Shown piece after piece: positions 50,663-59,197 of a stretch of DNA of 64,000 nt; position 1 is the first letter of the stretch; each line of letters starts with the position of its first letter. Origin of the DNA: Nocardia terrae (lineage in GTDB: Bacteria; Actinomycetota; Actinomycetes; Mycobacteriales; Mycobacteriaceae); contig NZ_WRPP01000001.1 of NCBI RefSeq assembly GCF_009760405.1, positions 1,922,001 to 1,986,000 on the forward strand, given 5' to 3'. The notes under the pieces are model-generated. The model saw only the letters and a list, made by a program, of their open reading frames with translations. It ran no database searches and was not told the DNA's origin. The position numbers and the translations under genes were made by a program.

Positions 50663-51410
50663 GCCGGAGATTCGGTTACAGGGGTGGGAGACTCGGCTCT
50701 CGGAGTTCACGGCCCAGCAGTACGCGCTGTCGTTCGACTCGCTGATCAAAGCCATCGGCAAGAGGCCGCGGGACGCCTACCGGTTCTCGTCGCGATTGAA
50801 GAAACTTGGGCACGCGGAAGTGGCCCGGGTCGACTACGGGTCCCCGGGGCCGTGGCGGAATTCCTCGCTGTTCGATGAACCGGAGACTGTGCCGCATGGT
50901 CCGCTGTGGCTGGCGCTGACTCGTGAAACCAATTGGGGTTACCTGGGATTCGATCCCGGGGACTGGCGGCCAAAGCCATCGACGGCGGCGCATCTGACCG
51001 CGGTCACGGAATTGCGGCTGGCGCTGACCGGGTTGGAGACCGATCCGCAGGTGTGGACGAGTGAGCGGCTGTTGCGGCGCTGGCTCAAGACCGACACCGG
51101 CCGCCCCGAGGGCCACATTCACGATGCCTGGTTCCGGGACTTCACCGACCCGGACAAGGTGTGGGCGATCGAGGTGGAGCTCTCGCGCAAGTTCGGCGAC
51201 GGCCGTCTCCAGCGCACCATGACCGCCGCCCTGGAGATCGCCGAACGCAACGACTTGGCCGGCGTCTTGTACTTCGTCCGCGGAGAGGGCGTTCGCAAGG
51301 CCGTGAAGGGCGTCGCGACCCGGATCGCGCACCAGCGCAATCTCGATCACCTTCCGAACTTCGAAATCCATGACCTCGACGCCACTTTGGCGCGCAAAGG
51401 AGTGCAGTAG
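50655..51410 (+). CDS. Replication-relaxation-like (PF13814-like) protein
   Basis: 251 residues. The N-terminal winged-helix-like part (ALSFDSLIKAIGKRPRDAYRFSSRLKKLGHAEVARV) is followed by TAAHLTAVTELRLALTGLE, WTSERLLRRWLK, HIHDAWFRDFTDPDKVWAIEVELSRKFGDGRLQRTM and LAGVLYFVRGEGVRKAV. The order of WxSER..L, an acidic strand and (A/V)xEVELSRK resembles the replication-relaxation family of plasmids and Tn916-type elements. It is probably involved in element replication or DNA processing; the family assignment is by pattern and not certain. Confidence 0.6.
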   Translation: MSEPEIRLQGWETRLSEFTAQQYALSFDSLIKAIGKRPRDAYRFSSRLKKLGHAEVARVDYGSPGPWRNSSLFDEPETVPHGPLWLALTRETNWGYLGFDPGDWRPKPSTAAHLTAVTELRLALTGLETDPQVWTSERLLRRWLKTDTGRPEGHIHDAWFRDFTDPDKVWAIEVELSRKFGDGRLQRTMTAALEIAERNDLAGVLYFVRGEGVRKAVKGVATRIAHQRNLDHLPNFEIHDLDATLARKGVQ

Positions 51411-51412
51411 CC

Positions 51413-51661
51413 ATGTCCCAATCCAGGAAAGACCGTCCGTTGCTGATCGTTATCAACGAAATGGGCGGCGCATCGAATACCGATGTCACACGTCAGATGC
51501 GAAGGGCTCTCGCCCGGCTGGGGATCGCCCCCGAACGCGTGGGTGTGTGGCCCAACATTCCATGCCCGGATCTGTGGTCGATGCCCGCGAAGGACATCCA
51601 CAACGAGCTGGAACGGCTGCTCGATCTGTCGCATCTGCCCGGCGGGGAGGTGCAGTCATGA
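51413..51661 (+). CDS. Small conserved-context protein of unknown function
   Basis: 82 residues: KDRPLLIVINEMGGASNTDVTRQMRRALARLGIAPERVGVWPN then CPDLWSMPAKDIHNELERLLDL. It looks like a compact alpha/beta fold. It starts 2 bases after the previous stop and overlaps the TraB-like gene by 4 bases. No family recognised. Confidence 0.7.
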   Translation: MSQSRKDRPLLIVINEMGGASNTDVTRQMRRALARLGIAPERVGVWPNIPCPDLWSMPAKDIHNELERLLDLSHLPGGEVQS

Positions 51662-53733
51662 CCGGATGTGTCCCGCTGATCACCCCGCAGGACTGCGGCA
51701 CCACACCCACCGTACCGCCCGCGCCGACCTCGGTCACCCCGCAACCCGAGCCACTGCCGACATCGGATGTCGTGGTGAATTCGGTTGCCCCGCAGACACC
51801 TTCGCCGGACAAGTTCGAGAACTCCACCCTGCCCAACGGCTGGCATGCCCCGAACTGGCAGCTGCACATCTCCAGCGTGACCGATGTGCTGGCCTGGCTG
51901 GGCACGCTGCTGCTCGGGCTCGGGTTCCTGGTCGGGCTGGCGGTGGCGATGGTGTGGGTGGCGCACTGGCGGCGCTGGGATGCCCGCCAGGTCCGCAACT
52001 ACGCCCTCGGTGCGCTGGTCCTGCCGATCGGGGCCATGGCCGTCACGAACTCCTGGTTCGCGGCTCCCACGCTGTGGTGGCAGGGCACCCGGGTATTCGT
52101 GCACTCGGGTCCCCGGTCCGGGGCCTTGGTGGCGATGACCGCGGGCTGCTTGCCGCTGGCGTGGGGTGCCGCCGCGGTGTATCGGTCGCGGTTCCTTTCC
52201 CGGCTGGGTACCGAGGGCGTGGACTCGCCGTGGAAGACCCGGCGGCTGCTGCGCCGCCAGCAGCACGGGCAGGCCGCTGCCGCGCGCCGTGCCGCGAAGT
52301 ACGGTGCACCGCTGACCACGGGCTGGTTGAAGAACCGTGTCGTGCTCGGGCCGTTGTCGGAGAAGACGGACGCGACGCAGCCGACCACGACCACGCAGCT
52401 GGTGTCGAAGCGGTCGGCGAAGTTGGAGATCCCAATCGAGAACCTCGGGCACATGATCGTGCTGGGCAAGTCGCAGATGGCGGGCAAGACCACCATGCAA
52501 ATCCGGCTCGGCACCGCCCTGTACGAGGCGTACTGGCACCGGTACGTGCGGACCGGCGAAAAGCGGCCGCTGCTGATCAATCTGGATTGCAAGGGCGGCA
52601 AGGCCGGTTTGGCGACCGGCCGCCAGGTGGTCAAGATCGCGCACCGCCTTGGGGTCCAACCTTCCCGGATTGCGTTGTGGCCCATCACGAGCCGGTTCGA
52701 CATCTGGGACATGGACGAGGACGACCAGACCGCGACCCTCGAATCGATGATCAACCCGGTGCAGGCCACCGACGCGGGCGCGGAGCACTTCAAACAGAAC
52801 CGCATCCGAGTCGTGCAGCTGGCGGCGAAAGCGCCGGGCGGGAAAGCCAAGAGCCGAGACGATTTCCTGCAACGGCTCACCTTGGATTGGCTCACCGGTG
52901 CCTATGCGGGCAACAAGGCGATTCTGGCGGAGATCGCGGATCTTCAGCAGAACAAGCCGCCCGCGATCGGGGATGTGGCGGGCAAGTTCCGCAACATCTT
53001 CAACGCGATCGGCGAGGGATTCGACGGCGGCCGCCCCCTGGACTCCTTCGACGTCATCTACGCCACCGTGCCCGGCACCGTCCGTGGGGAGTATGCCCGC
53101 GCTCAGGTCGCGGCGATCACGACGCTGATCTCGCAGTTCGCATGCAGTGAGCATGACCGGCAGATCATTTTGATCATCGACGAGATGTCGGCGGTGTCGG
53201 ACAAGACCGGCGGCATCAACCAATTCACCATCGCCGAACGCCTTTTGGGCATGGGCGTGATCGGGATCTTCTCCGCCCAGAACCAATACGGGCTCGGGCA
53301 AAACGCCGATGAGCGTCGCCGCCTGATGGAGGCATGCCCGTCCGGTGCGCTGCTGATGAATCTCGAAGGTGCGGGCAAGGTTTCGGAGGTCTTCGGCACG
53401 CGCCCGGTCACCGAGAACTCGCGGCATTCCAAGGGCGGCAAGGTCGGCGACGAAGGCACCCTGGGCAACCGGGAAACCTTCTTCATCGACCCGAACCGGC
53501 TCGCCGAATTCAAACGCGGAGACGTGGTGTGGGTGCACGCCCTCAAAGCCCAATGGGGACATGTGGTCCCGGTCGAACTGGACGAGGTCACCGAACTGCC
53601 CGCCGACCCGTTCCCGGAGCGCTGGGCCACCACGGCCCCGCGGGTCCCGTTGCGGGCGGTGCGGGATCTGGATTCCGGGCGTGCCCGCCGCGCCGATTTC
53701 GGTGGCGACAACGAGGGCGGTGAGGTTGCATGA
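51658..53733 (+). CDS. FtsK/TraB-type DNA-transfer ATPase
   Basis: 691 residues. A Pro-rich N-terminus and two or more membrane helices (residues 76-100, 115-135, 155-175) are followed by a motor domain with Walker A GKSQMAGKT (270-278), Walker B IILIIDEM (503-510), and NLDCKGGK and FSAQNQYG segments. The architecture fits FtsK/SpoIIIE/TraB translocases that move double-stranded DNA between actinomycete cells. No C-terminal gamma (wHTH) domain is obvious. The ATG follows GGGGAGG. It is the main transfer protein of this element. Confidence 0.85.
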   Translation: MTGCVPLITPQDCGTTPTVPPAPTSVTPQPEPLPTSDVVVNSVAPQTPSPDKFENSTLPNGWHAPNWQLHISSVTDVLAWLGTLLLGLGFLVGLAVAMVWVAHWRRWDARQVRNYALGALVLPIGAMAVTNSWFAAPTLWWQGTRVFVHSGPRSGALVAMTAGCLPLAWGAAAVYRSRFLSRLGTEGVDSPWKTRRLLRRQQHGQAAAARRAAKYGAPLTTGWLKNRVVLGPLSEKTDATQPTTTTQLVSKRSAKLEIPIENLGHMIVLGKSQMAGKTTMQIRLGTALYEAYWHRYVRTGEKRPLLINLDCKGGKAGLATGRQVVKIAHRLGVQPSRIALWPITSRFDIWDMDEDDQTATLESMINPVQATDAGAEHFKQNRIRVVQLAAKAPGGKAKSRDDFLQRLTLDWLTGAYAGNKAILAEIADLQQNKPPAIGDVAGKFRNIFNAIGEGFDGGRPLDSFDVIYATVPGTVRGEYARAQVAAITTLISQFACSEHDRQIILIIDEMSAVSDKTGGINQFTIAERLLGMGVIGIFSAQNQYGLGQNADERRRLMEACPSGALLMNLEGAGKVSEVFGTRPVTENSRHSKGGKVGDEGTLGNRETFFIDPNRLAEFKRGDVVWVHALKAQWGHVVPVELDEVTELPADPFPERWATTAPRVPLRAVRDLDSGRARRADFGGDNEGGEVA

Positions 53734-53906
53734 CCGACTACCTGCGCCCGATGGCCGCCTACGTGGCCACCCAGACCGGCCACCGCCACTCCAGTGACGG
53801 CCACCCCGGACAGGCCAGTCCGGAGCGCGTGACCGCCCCGGACAGGCGAGCGGACACCGTCGAGGACACCCCGGACAGCGGGGCGGACAGGGGGTGGACA
53901 CGATGA
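53730..53906 (+). CDS. 58-residue small protein in the transfer operon
   Basis: Opens MTDYLRPMAAYVATQTGHRH and then turns into a hydrophilic region rich in Asp, Arg, Pro and Thr. ATGA overlaps at both ends tie it to the TraB-like and DUF2637-like genes. Five CGGACA hexamers lie in its DNA (53817-53889). Function unknown. Confidence 0.6.
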   Translation: MTDYLRPMAAYVATQTGHRHSSDGHPGQASPERVTAPDRRADTVEDTPDSGADRGWTR

Positions 53907-54719
53907 CCACACGCGCCGACAAGCCGCGCGGGCACCGGGTTGCCCAGGCCGGGTTCGTGTTCGGGTCGCTGACCTCGGTGGCCACCAATGTCCTGCACAC
54001 CTATCTCCCCACTGTCCACATGCCGTCGGGGCTGGCGCTGGTGATCGCGGCCCGCATCGGGTCCGCCGTCTGGCCGCTCGGGCTGCTGCTCAGCATCGAG
54101 GTTCTGGCGCGGGTCGCGTGGCGCCGCGGTCAAGGCTGGGCGCTGGCGCGGTTCGGCGGGGCGGGCACGGTGGCGCTCGGGTCGGCGGTGATCTCCTACA
54201 GCCACGTCCGAGATGTGCTGTTGGCCTGGGGATATGGGCATCCGGCCGCCGAGTTTGGGCCGCTGACCTTGGACGGGTTGATGGTGGTGTGCGGGTTCGC
54301 GCTGCTGTCACTCACCCCCTCCAACGAGGACACACCAACAAACCGATTCCGCCCGAGCATGAACCAGATACGCCCGGAATCCCTTGCCACACGAGAGATT
54401 CCCTTGGCCGCCCAGATCGAAGCGATCGGCGAGCCTGTCCGCCCGGTTCGCGAGGACGTAGCCACGGTGTCCGGACAGGCGGACACAACGGCCAGCGGCG
54501 CGGACAGCACCGAGGACAGCGAGGCGGACACCCGTCGCCACCGGGCGCGGGAGTTGCACGCCCAGAACTGGAGTCACGGCCGCATCGCCGCCGAACTCGG
54601 AGTCAGCAAACGCACCGTCCGCCGCTACGTGTCCCCCGGGGCGGACACCAATCCGGCCACCAGTGGCCACACGGACTCCAGCGCGGACAGCCCGGTCACA
54701 GCGGACACCACCGCGGACA
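53817..54719 (+). repeat. Two clusters of CGGACA hexamers
   Basis: Thirteen CGGACA copies counted: 53817, 53839, 53851, 53872 and 53884, then 54472, 54480, 54501, 54535, 54642, 54684, 54702 and 54714. They span two different genes and mostly encode Ala-Asp-Thr/Ser. They could be recognition repeats for the neighbouring FtsK/TraB-like translocase (clt-like), or simply reflect low-complexity protein. Confidence 0.5.
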
Positions 54720-54790
54720 CGCTGCCCGCGGAATGGCTGCACGGCATCGACACCAACCACCACGACAACCACGAAGGAGTGCTGGCATGA
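53903..54790 (+). CDS. DUF2637-like membrane protein with C-terminal HTH
   Basis: 295 residues. Four membrane helices match DUF2637 of actinomycete plasmids (FVFGSLTSVATNVLHTYLP, AARIGSAVWPLGLLLSIEVLARVAWR, FGGAGTVALGSAVISYSHVRDVLLAWGYG, GLMVVCGFALLSL). A linker rich in ADT/ADS leads to an HTH (HAQNWSHGRIAAELGVSKRTVRRY) and more ADT repeats. DUF2637 proteins are SpdB-like and linked to plasmid spread. ATG 53903 is used; it overlaps both neighbours by 4 bases. Confidence 0.78.
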   Translation: MTTRADKPRGHRVAQAGFVFGSLTSVATNVLHTYLPTVHMPSGLALVIAARIGSAVWPLGLLLSIEVLARVAWRRGQGWALARFGGAGTVALGSAVISYSHVRDVLLAWGYGHPAAEFGPLTLDGLMVVCGFALLSLTPSNEDTPTNRFRPSMNQIRPESLATREIPLAAQIEAIGEPVRPVREDVATVSGQADTTASGADSTEDSEADTRRHRARELHAQNWSHGRIAAELGVSKRTVRRYVSPGADTNPATSGHTDSSADSPVTADTTADTLPAEWLHGIDTNHHDNHEGVLA

Positions 54791-55236
54791 GCAGCAACAG
54801 CAACGGCGGCAGGGGCATCGATTGGGACGGCGAGCTGCAAATGCTCATGGAGTCCTCCGGCATCAAACTCGCCGAACTGGTCCGCCCGAAATGGACTGCG
54901 CGAGCGCGCCGCCGGATTCTCGGAGCTCGCGCGTTCATGATCGCGGTCGTCATCACGGGGGTGCTGATGTGGATCATCGCGTCCTCCGGTGCACCCGACG
55001 CCGCGGTCGTTCCGGTGCTGGTGTGGCTGGCGGGCTGGATCGGGTACGGCGCGTGGATCAGTTTGGGCCGCCCGGACTGGAGCATTACCGCCCACACCGT
55101 CCGCGATCTCGGCACCGCCGGATTCCACGCCGTGTCCCGCTTCTACTTCGCCCGCTCCCGCCCGGCCCGCGCGCACTGGCGCGCCCGGAGAGCAGCCCAC
55201 CGCCGCAATCGTGCCGCCGCCGAGGCCACGGCCTGA
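54787..55236 (+). CDS. Membrane protein of the transfer operon
   Basis: 149 residues. A hydrophilic start (GIDWDGELQMLMESSGIKLAEL) is followed by two helices (AFMIAVVITGVLMWIIASSG and VVPVLVWLAGWIGYGAWISLG) and a basic Arg/Ala-rich tail. No family recognised; it is likely a structural partner of the DNA-transfer apparatus. The ATG overlaps the DUF2637-like stop. Confidence 0.7.
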   Translation: MSSNSNGGRGIDWDGELQMLMESSGIKLAELVRPKWTARARRRILGARAFMIAVVITGVLMWIIASSGAPDAAVVPVLVWLAGWIGYGAWISLGRPDWSITAHTVRDLGTAGFHAVSRFYFARSRPARAHWRARRAAHRRNRAAAEATA

Positions 55237-55261
55237 ATATCTCTGGAAGGAATGAAATCCC

Positions 55262-56257
55262 ATGCCCGGCAATGAAGTTGATGAGGTCGCCCGCAACAAC
55301 TGGCCGCAGTTGATGGCGCTGCTGATGCAGCTGTTCCAGAAGATCCAGCAGGCCAGCGCGGACGGTTCGATCCGATTGAACCGCACCCAGTACAAACAGT
55401 TCGTCACCGAACTGCGCGATGCCCAGCAGGAATACGCCCGGCAGGTCCGAAACACTCAGCAGTGGTATCAGGCCCGGACTGGCGACTACCAGCGTGAAGC
55501 CGCCGCCGCCAAGGCCCGCGCCGAAGCCGGCGCCAGTCCGCAGGACCAGGCCAAGGCCGCGGCCTATCTGGCGGGCCTGCGCGCCACCATCGAGCACACC
55601 ATCCACGACACCGCGCTGACACCCGAGCAGCGGGGCCAGGTGGTCCAGGCCCTCGACGGCATCGATGCCGATCCGTCGAAACCGGTGGCCGCCAACCTGT
55701 TCCCGTCGATCCAGGGCACCGCGGCGGTCCGGGCTCGCTATGCGGCGGCGGCCAGTGAGCATGTGGCGACCGAGCGCCGCGCCCAGCTCACCGCGAACGG
55801 ATCAGTCACATCGCAGTCGAAAAACGCGGAGGTCGCGCAGCAGCAGCGCGAGAACGCACGTCGCTTCGATGAGTTGTCGCGCCGGTTACAGGAGCTCGAG
55901 CACAAGCTCAACAAGATCACGGCCCAGCAGAATTCCACTGCCAAGATCGGCCCGGCGATCCGGCCGCCTTCGGCGAAGGTCAACCGCGCCCGCCAGGAAG
56001 CCTCCCGGCAGGCCGCCGCGCAATCCAACTCCCAGATCGCCCGCCCCCAAGCCGAAGCCGAGGCCCGCAACGGAGCCGAGGTGATGGCTGAGGCCGAGGC
56101 CGCCGTCGAACAGGCGGAAATCTCGGCCGAGCAGGCCGAAGGACCGACACCGCGCACCGAGCACACCGCCGAGGCCCAACAGGTCCAGACCAATCAGGAG
56201 GCCGCTGCCGCATCCGAGGCGGTGCAGTCGGCGGCGCAGATGCAGGCCGAGGCGTGA
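55262..56257 (+). CDS. Coiled-coil Ala/Gln/Glu-rich protein
   Basis: 331 residues. Residues 1-95 are helical (LMALLMQLFQKIQQASADGSI, VTELRDAQQEYARQVRNTQQWYQ). There is a central domain (AAYLAGLRATIEHTIHDTALTPEQRGQVVQALDGI), a coiled coil (QQQRENARRFDELSRRLQELEHKLNKITAQQ) and a long Ala/Glu/Gln tail. No family recognised. It resembles plasmid-encoded structural or partition-linked proteins only in composition. A GGAAGGAAT site precedes the ATG. Confidence 0.7.
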   Translation: MPGNEVDEVARNNWPQLMALLMQLFQKIQQASADGSIRLNRTQYKQFVTELRDAQQEYARQVRNTQQWYQARTGDYQREAAAAKARAEAGASPQDQAKAAAYLAGLRATIEHTIHDTALTPEQRGQVVQALDGIDADPSKPVAANLFPSIQGTAAVRARYAAAASEHVATERRAQLTANGSVTSQSKNAEVAQQQRENARRFDELSRRLQELEHKLNKITAQQNSTAKIGPAIRPPSAKVNRARQEASRQAAAQSNSQIARPQAEAEARNGAEVMAEAEAAVEQAEISAEQAEGPTPRTEHTAEAQQVQTNQEAAAASEAVQSAAQMQAEA

Positions 56258-56433
56258 CCGAAACCTGCTGTGCCCCATGGGTTTTTCAACAACAACGCAG
56301 AAAGGAGTAACCGATACGACAGCTGAACTACTGGTGATGCCTCTGGCATCGCATCTGACGAGGCTTGGACAACCTCACCGAGGCCAGTTCTCGGAAATCC
56401 GAATTATTTCAACAACTTTCAGGAGTATCTGAA

Positions 56434-56916
56434 ATGTCTGGAGAGACGACTCTCACCATCATCGGCAACCTGACCGCTGATCCGACCATCCGTTTCATGA
56501 ACGACACGGGTGACGCGGTGGTCAACTTCACGGTCGCTTCCACACCGCGGGTCTTCGATTCGAAGTCCAAGCAGTGGAAGGACGGAGCCCCGGTGTTCAT
56601 GCGCTGCACCCAGTGGCGTGAGCCCGGTCAGAATGTCGCCGATTCCCTGATCAAGGGATCGCGCGTCGTGGTGGTCGGCAAGTTGCAGCAGCGGGAGTAC
56701 ACCGACCGTGAAGGCATCAAGCGCCAGGTTATGGAAGTGGTGGCCGACGAGGTGGGGGTGTCGCTGAAATACGCGGTGGCCAAACCCGTCCGATCCAAGA
56801 GTCGCAGCAGTAACGGCCGACCCTCCACCGGTTCCGGCGGACGCGGCAACGGGGCCAGCGATGACCCGTATGCCGCGGCCGCGCCGGAAGACGATTCCGA
56901 GGGGGTGCCGTTCTGA
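56434..56916 (+). CDS. ssb: Single-stranded DNA-binding protein (element-encoded)
   Basis: 160 residues. The OB fold of SSB: TTLTIIGNLTADPTIRFMNDTGDAVVNFTVAST, KDGAPVFMRCTQWREPGQNVADSLIKGSRVVVVGKL and QREYTDREGIKRQVMEVVADEVGVSLKYA. A Ser/Gly-rich linker leads to the acidic C-terminal tip EDDSEGVPF, close to the usual DDDIPF. An AGGAG site precedes the ATG at 56434. Element-encoded SSBs protect transferred or replicating single strands. Its stop overlaps the next start by 1 base. Confidence 0.93.
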   Translation: MSGETTLTIIGNLTADPTIRFMNDTGDAVVNFTVASTPRVFDSKSKQWKDGAPVFMRCTQWREPGQNVADSLIKGSRVVVVGKLQQREYTDREGIKRQVMEVVADEVGVSLKYAVAKPVRSKSRSSNGRPSTGSGGRGNGASDDPYAAAAPEDDSEGVPF

Positions 56917-57200
56917 TGGCGTGCATGGAAAGCCGAACCGGAACCAATGAGGGCCACACGGCGATCACTGTCCGCTGGCATGGTGCCGAAACCAAGGTGA
57001 TCCTCGAGTCCACCGAGGTCGGGCCGCGCATCGAACTCGCTTGGATGGCCGCGGCTGAATCGGGGGTCCGGGTGTTTCTCGACCTCGCGGAAGCCGAACT
57101 GCTCGCCGACACCGTGAAATTCCTCGTGGCCCGCGTGGCGCGTCGCGGTGATTTCGACGGCGACTTGGCCCAGCCGGACTGGGAACCGGAGCCGTACTGA
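56916..57200 (+). CDS. Small beta/alpha array protein 1
   Basis: 94 residues: strands (TAITVRWHGAETKVILES, GPRIELAWMA) and then a helix RVFLDLAEAELLADTVKFLVARVARRG. It is the first of five adjacent small proteins sharing a strand-rich front and an L-x2-A-x2-L-x3-L-x2-A helix. No named family. It starts 1 base inside the ssb stop. Confidence 0.68.
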   Translation: MACMESRTGTNEGHTAITVRWHGAETKVILESTEVGPRIELAWMAAAESGVRVFLDLAEAELLADTVKFLVARVARRGDFDGDLAQPDWEPEPY

Positions 57201-57258
57201 TGAACAACCCCTTGCGCCACAACACCATTCACCACATCACCCAGAAGGGAATCTGATC

Positions 57259-57681
57259 ATGTCCTACATCATCACCGAAGGCGCGACCTCCGACGATTAC
57301 CGCGGCGGCCGTGGCCACATGCAACTGCACTGGCATCAGATGCCGTTGCCGACGGTGCGGCCCCTGGCGGAGGACTCGAGTCTCGGGGATATCGAGATCC
57401 GCTGGCAGGTAAAGATTTCCGACGGGGTGAAGGCGCATCTGAATCTCGAGGAAGCGCAGGCGCTGCGGCAAATGCTGGACGAAGCCATCGTCCATGTCAT
57501 GGCCCGCGGTGGTGCGGTGACCTACCGGACCGGCGACGACAACGGCGTCGTTGGCCTCAGGACCGTCAAAGGCGACGGAACCGGGACCGTGCCGGAATGG
57601 GTGCGCGAAGCCCGCGAGAATGGTTATCCATCCCCGCGGGAAGCCCTCGGCATCTCCGAGTCGAGGGAGGCGTCGCGATGA
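57259..57681 (+). CDS. Small beta/alpha array protein 2
   Basis: 140 residues. A strand region (GDIEIRWQVKISDGV) is followed by the helix KAHLNLEEAQALRQMLDEAIVHVMARGG and a C-terminal extension ending EWVREARENGYPSPREALGI. The ATG at 57259 has an AGAAGGGA site. It overlaps the next gene by 4 bases. Unknown function. Confidence 0.68.
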   Translation: MSYIITEGATSDDYRGGRGHMQLHWHQMPLPTVRPLAEDSSLGDIEIRWQVKISDGVKAHLNLEEAQALRQMLDEAIVHVMARGGAVTYRTGDDNGVVGLRTVKGDGTGTVPEWVREARENGYPSPREALGISESREASR

Positions 57682-57968
57682 GCACCAAGGTGTGGATGCA
57701 GGTTTCGTCCATGAGCGCCTACAGCGACGAAGGGATTGAAGCCAGGTACTACGGCGACGATATCGATCTGGTCGTCGTGAAAACCGGCTCGGGCAGTCTG
57801 TTCATGTCCCTGTCGATCGCGGAGGAGCTTTTCGAGAAGCTGCGCGAGGCGCTGCAGAACGGTGCGCTCGCCCAGGCCATCACCTCCGGTTCCGGATTGT
57901 GGCTCTCGGCAACGGAATTCGTTCCCGCCGAGGATGTTTCGGACCTTCAGCAGAAGGTGGTGGCGTGA
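57678..57968 (+). CDS. Small beta/alpha array protein 3
   Basis: 96 residues. Strands (EARYYGDDIDLVVVKTGSGS) are followed by the helix SLFMSLSIAEELFEKLREALQNG. Both ends touch or overlap neighbours (4 bases upstream, 1 base downstream). Unknown function. Confidence 0.68.
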   Translation: MSTKVWMQVSSMSAYSDEGIEARYYGDDIDLVVVKTGSGSLFMSLSIAEELFEKLREALQNGALAQAITSGSGLWLSATEFVPAEDVSDLQQKVVA

Positions 57969-58237
57969 TGGACGCGGCATACAAGGCCCGCTGCACCAAG
58001 GAGATCGCGGCCATGGCGGCCACGATGAAGGATGACGGCAGCATGCACCTGGCCTACATCCACGGCCAGGCGTACGGCTACATGGTCGCCGACCTTCCCG
58101 GTGATCTCGCCAGCCGTGTGCTCACCGCGATCTCGGAGGCGCTGCTCGAAGCCGAGCGGCGCGGGGCCGTCCAGACCGGTCAGCCCACCTGGGATGCCCT
58201 CTCCGCCACAGCCAATGGCGAGGAGGCGTCGCGATGA
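57968..58237 (+). CDS. Small beta/alpha array protein 4
   Basis: 89 residues. It opens with a helix (YKARCTKEIAAMAATMKDDG), then strands (SMHLAYIHGQAYGYMVADLP) and the helix GDLASRVLTAISEALLEAERRG. It overlaps the next gene by 4 bases. Unknown function. Confidence 0.66.
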   Translation: MDAAYKARCTKEIAAMAATMKDDGSMHLAYIHGQAYGYMVADLPGDLASRVLTAISEALLEAERRGAVQTGQPTWDALSATANGEEASR

Positions 58238-58500
58238 TCCGCAATCTGTTGCACCGATTGCACGGTCACGGCGACCGCGGCGCGTTGCTTCGGGTTCCGG
58301 TGTGCCTGATGTTCTCGGCACATTACGAACGCGACAACGATCTCGTGATCTTCGGATTTCGAGACGCGCACACCGGTGACGGTCCGGCGTTGGAGTTGGC
58401 GTTGTGGCAGGCGGTCAGTCTGCGTGACATTCTCGACGCCGCGATCAGCGACGCCGTGATGATCGGCAACGCCGTCGACGGGCAGGAGGGGCCGCGATGA
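58234..58500 (+). CDS. Small beta/alpha array protein 5
   Basis: 88 residues. Strands (LRVPVCLMFSAHYERDNDLVIFGFRD) are followed by the helix ALELALWQAVSLRDILDAAISDAVMIG. ATGA overlaps on both sides. Unknown function. Confidence 0.66.
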   Translation: MIRNLLHRLHGHGDRGALLRVPVCLMFSAHYERDNDLVIFGFRDAHTGDGPALELALWQAVSLRDILDAAISDAVMIGNAVDGQEGPR

Positions 58501-58802
58501 GCGGATACCTCTACCTGCGCACCGAACCGCAGCTGTGGACGGTCGGGCACTACGCGCCGGACGGCGAGTGGATTCCCGAATCCGACCACGGCAGCAGTAC
58601 CGCTGCGGCCGAACGGGTTTCGGTGCTCAACGGCGGTGTCAGCACCGTGGATGTGGCCGAGCTGATCAAGGAACGCGACGATCTCAAGGACCAGTGCAAG
58701 GAACTGCTCGATCAGGTGCAGTGTCTGCAGTGGGACCTCGGTGCGCTCCAGCAGCAGCACGACCTGTGCCCGCAACAGCCGGCGGTCGGGAGCAAGCGAT
58801 GA
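58497..58802 (+). CDS. Small protein with coiled-coil C-terminus
   Basis: 101 residues. The front half (SGYLYLRTEPQLWTVGHYAPDGEWIPESDHGS, AAERVSVLNGG) is a common small phage or plasmid module, followed by a coiled coil (LIKERDDLKDQCKELLDQVQCLQWDLGALQQQ). ATGA overlaps on both sides. Unknown function. Confidence 0.68.
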   Translation: MSGYLYLRTEPQLWTVGHYAPDGEWIPESDHGSSTAAAERVSVLNGGVSTVDVAELIKERDDLKDQCKELLDQVQCLQWDLGALQQQHDLCPQQPAVGSKR

Positions 58803-59197
58803 ACCCGAACATCACGTTGAACGAAGTGCGACAGCTGATCCAGCTCAAAGACGAACTGGGTCTGTGGAAACGGGACTACGACTGCAACGAGGCAGTCCGG
58901 ATTCTCATCGCACTCGCCAACAACGTGGCCGCGCTGGACCAGTTGCTATCCCAGGGTGGCTTTCTGCCCCGGGACTGGGAATGGGCACGGACCGCGAGCA
59001 AGGGTACGGCAGTCAAGTTGGCCGAGACCCACATCTTGGACCGATCACAGCTGTCCGCGGTGATCGGGGACGCGCTGGAGTACCTGACCCAGGTCGGGGA
59101 AATCGTCGGCGACATCGAGGTCGCGGGCGAACAGATCGTGTCGGCGATCGGGGTTCGGTGGACGGTGTTCACCAACAGCCCAGAGGTTCCGGCATGA
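58799..59197 (+). CDS. Small helical protein of the transfer operon
   Basis: 132 residues, helical throughout (TLNEVRQLIQLKDELGLWKR, NEAVRILIALANNVAALDQLL, AVIGDALEYLTQVGEIVGDIE). No family recognised. ATGA overlaps on both sides keep it in the chain. Confidence 0.68.
   Translation: MNPNITLNEVRQLIQLKDELGLWKRDYDCNEAVRILIALANNVAALDQLLSQGGFLPRDWEWARTASKGTAVKLAETHILDRSQLSAVIGDALEYLTQVGEIVGDIEVAGEQIVSAIGVRWTVFTNSPEVPA

Noticed and set aside
51493..54000. 835-codon frame antisense to the TraB-like gene
   Set aside because: Antisense to a gene with Walker motifs and translational coupling; no ribosome-binding site or family.
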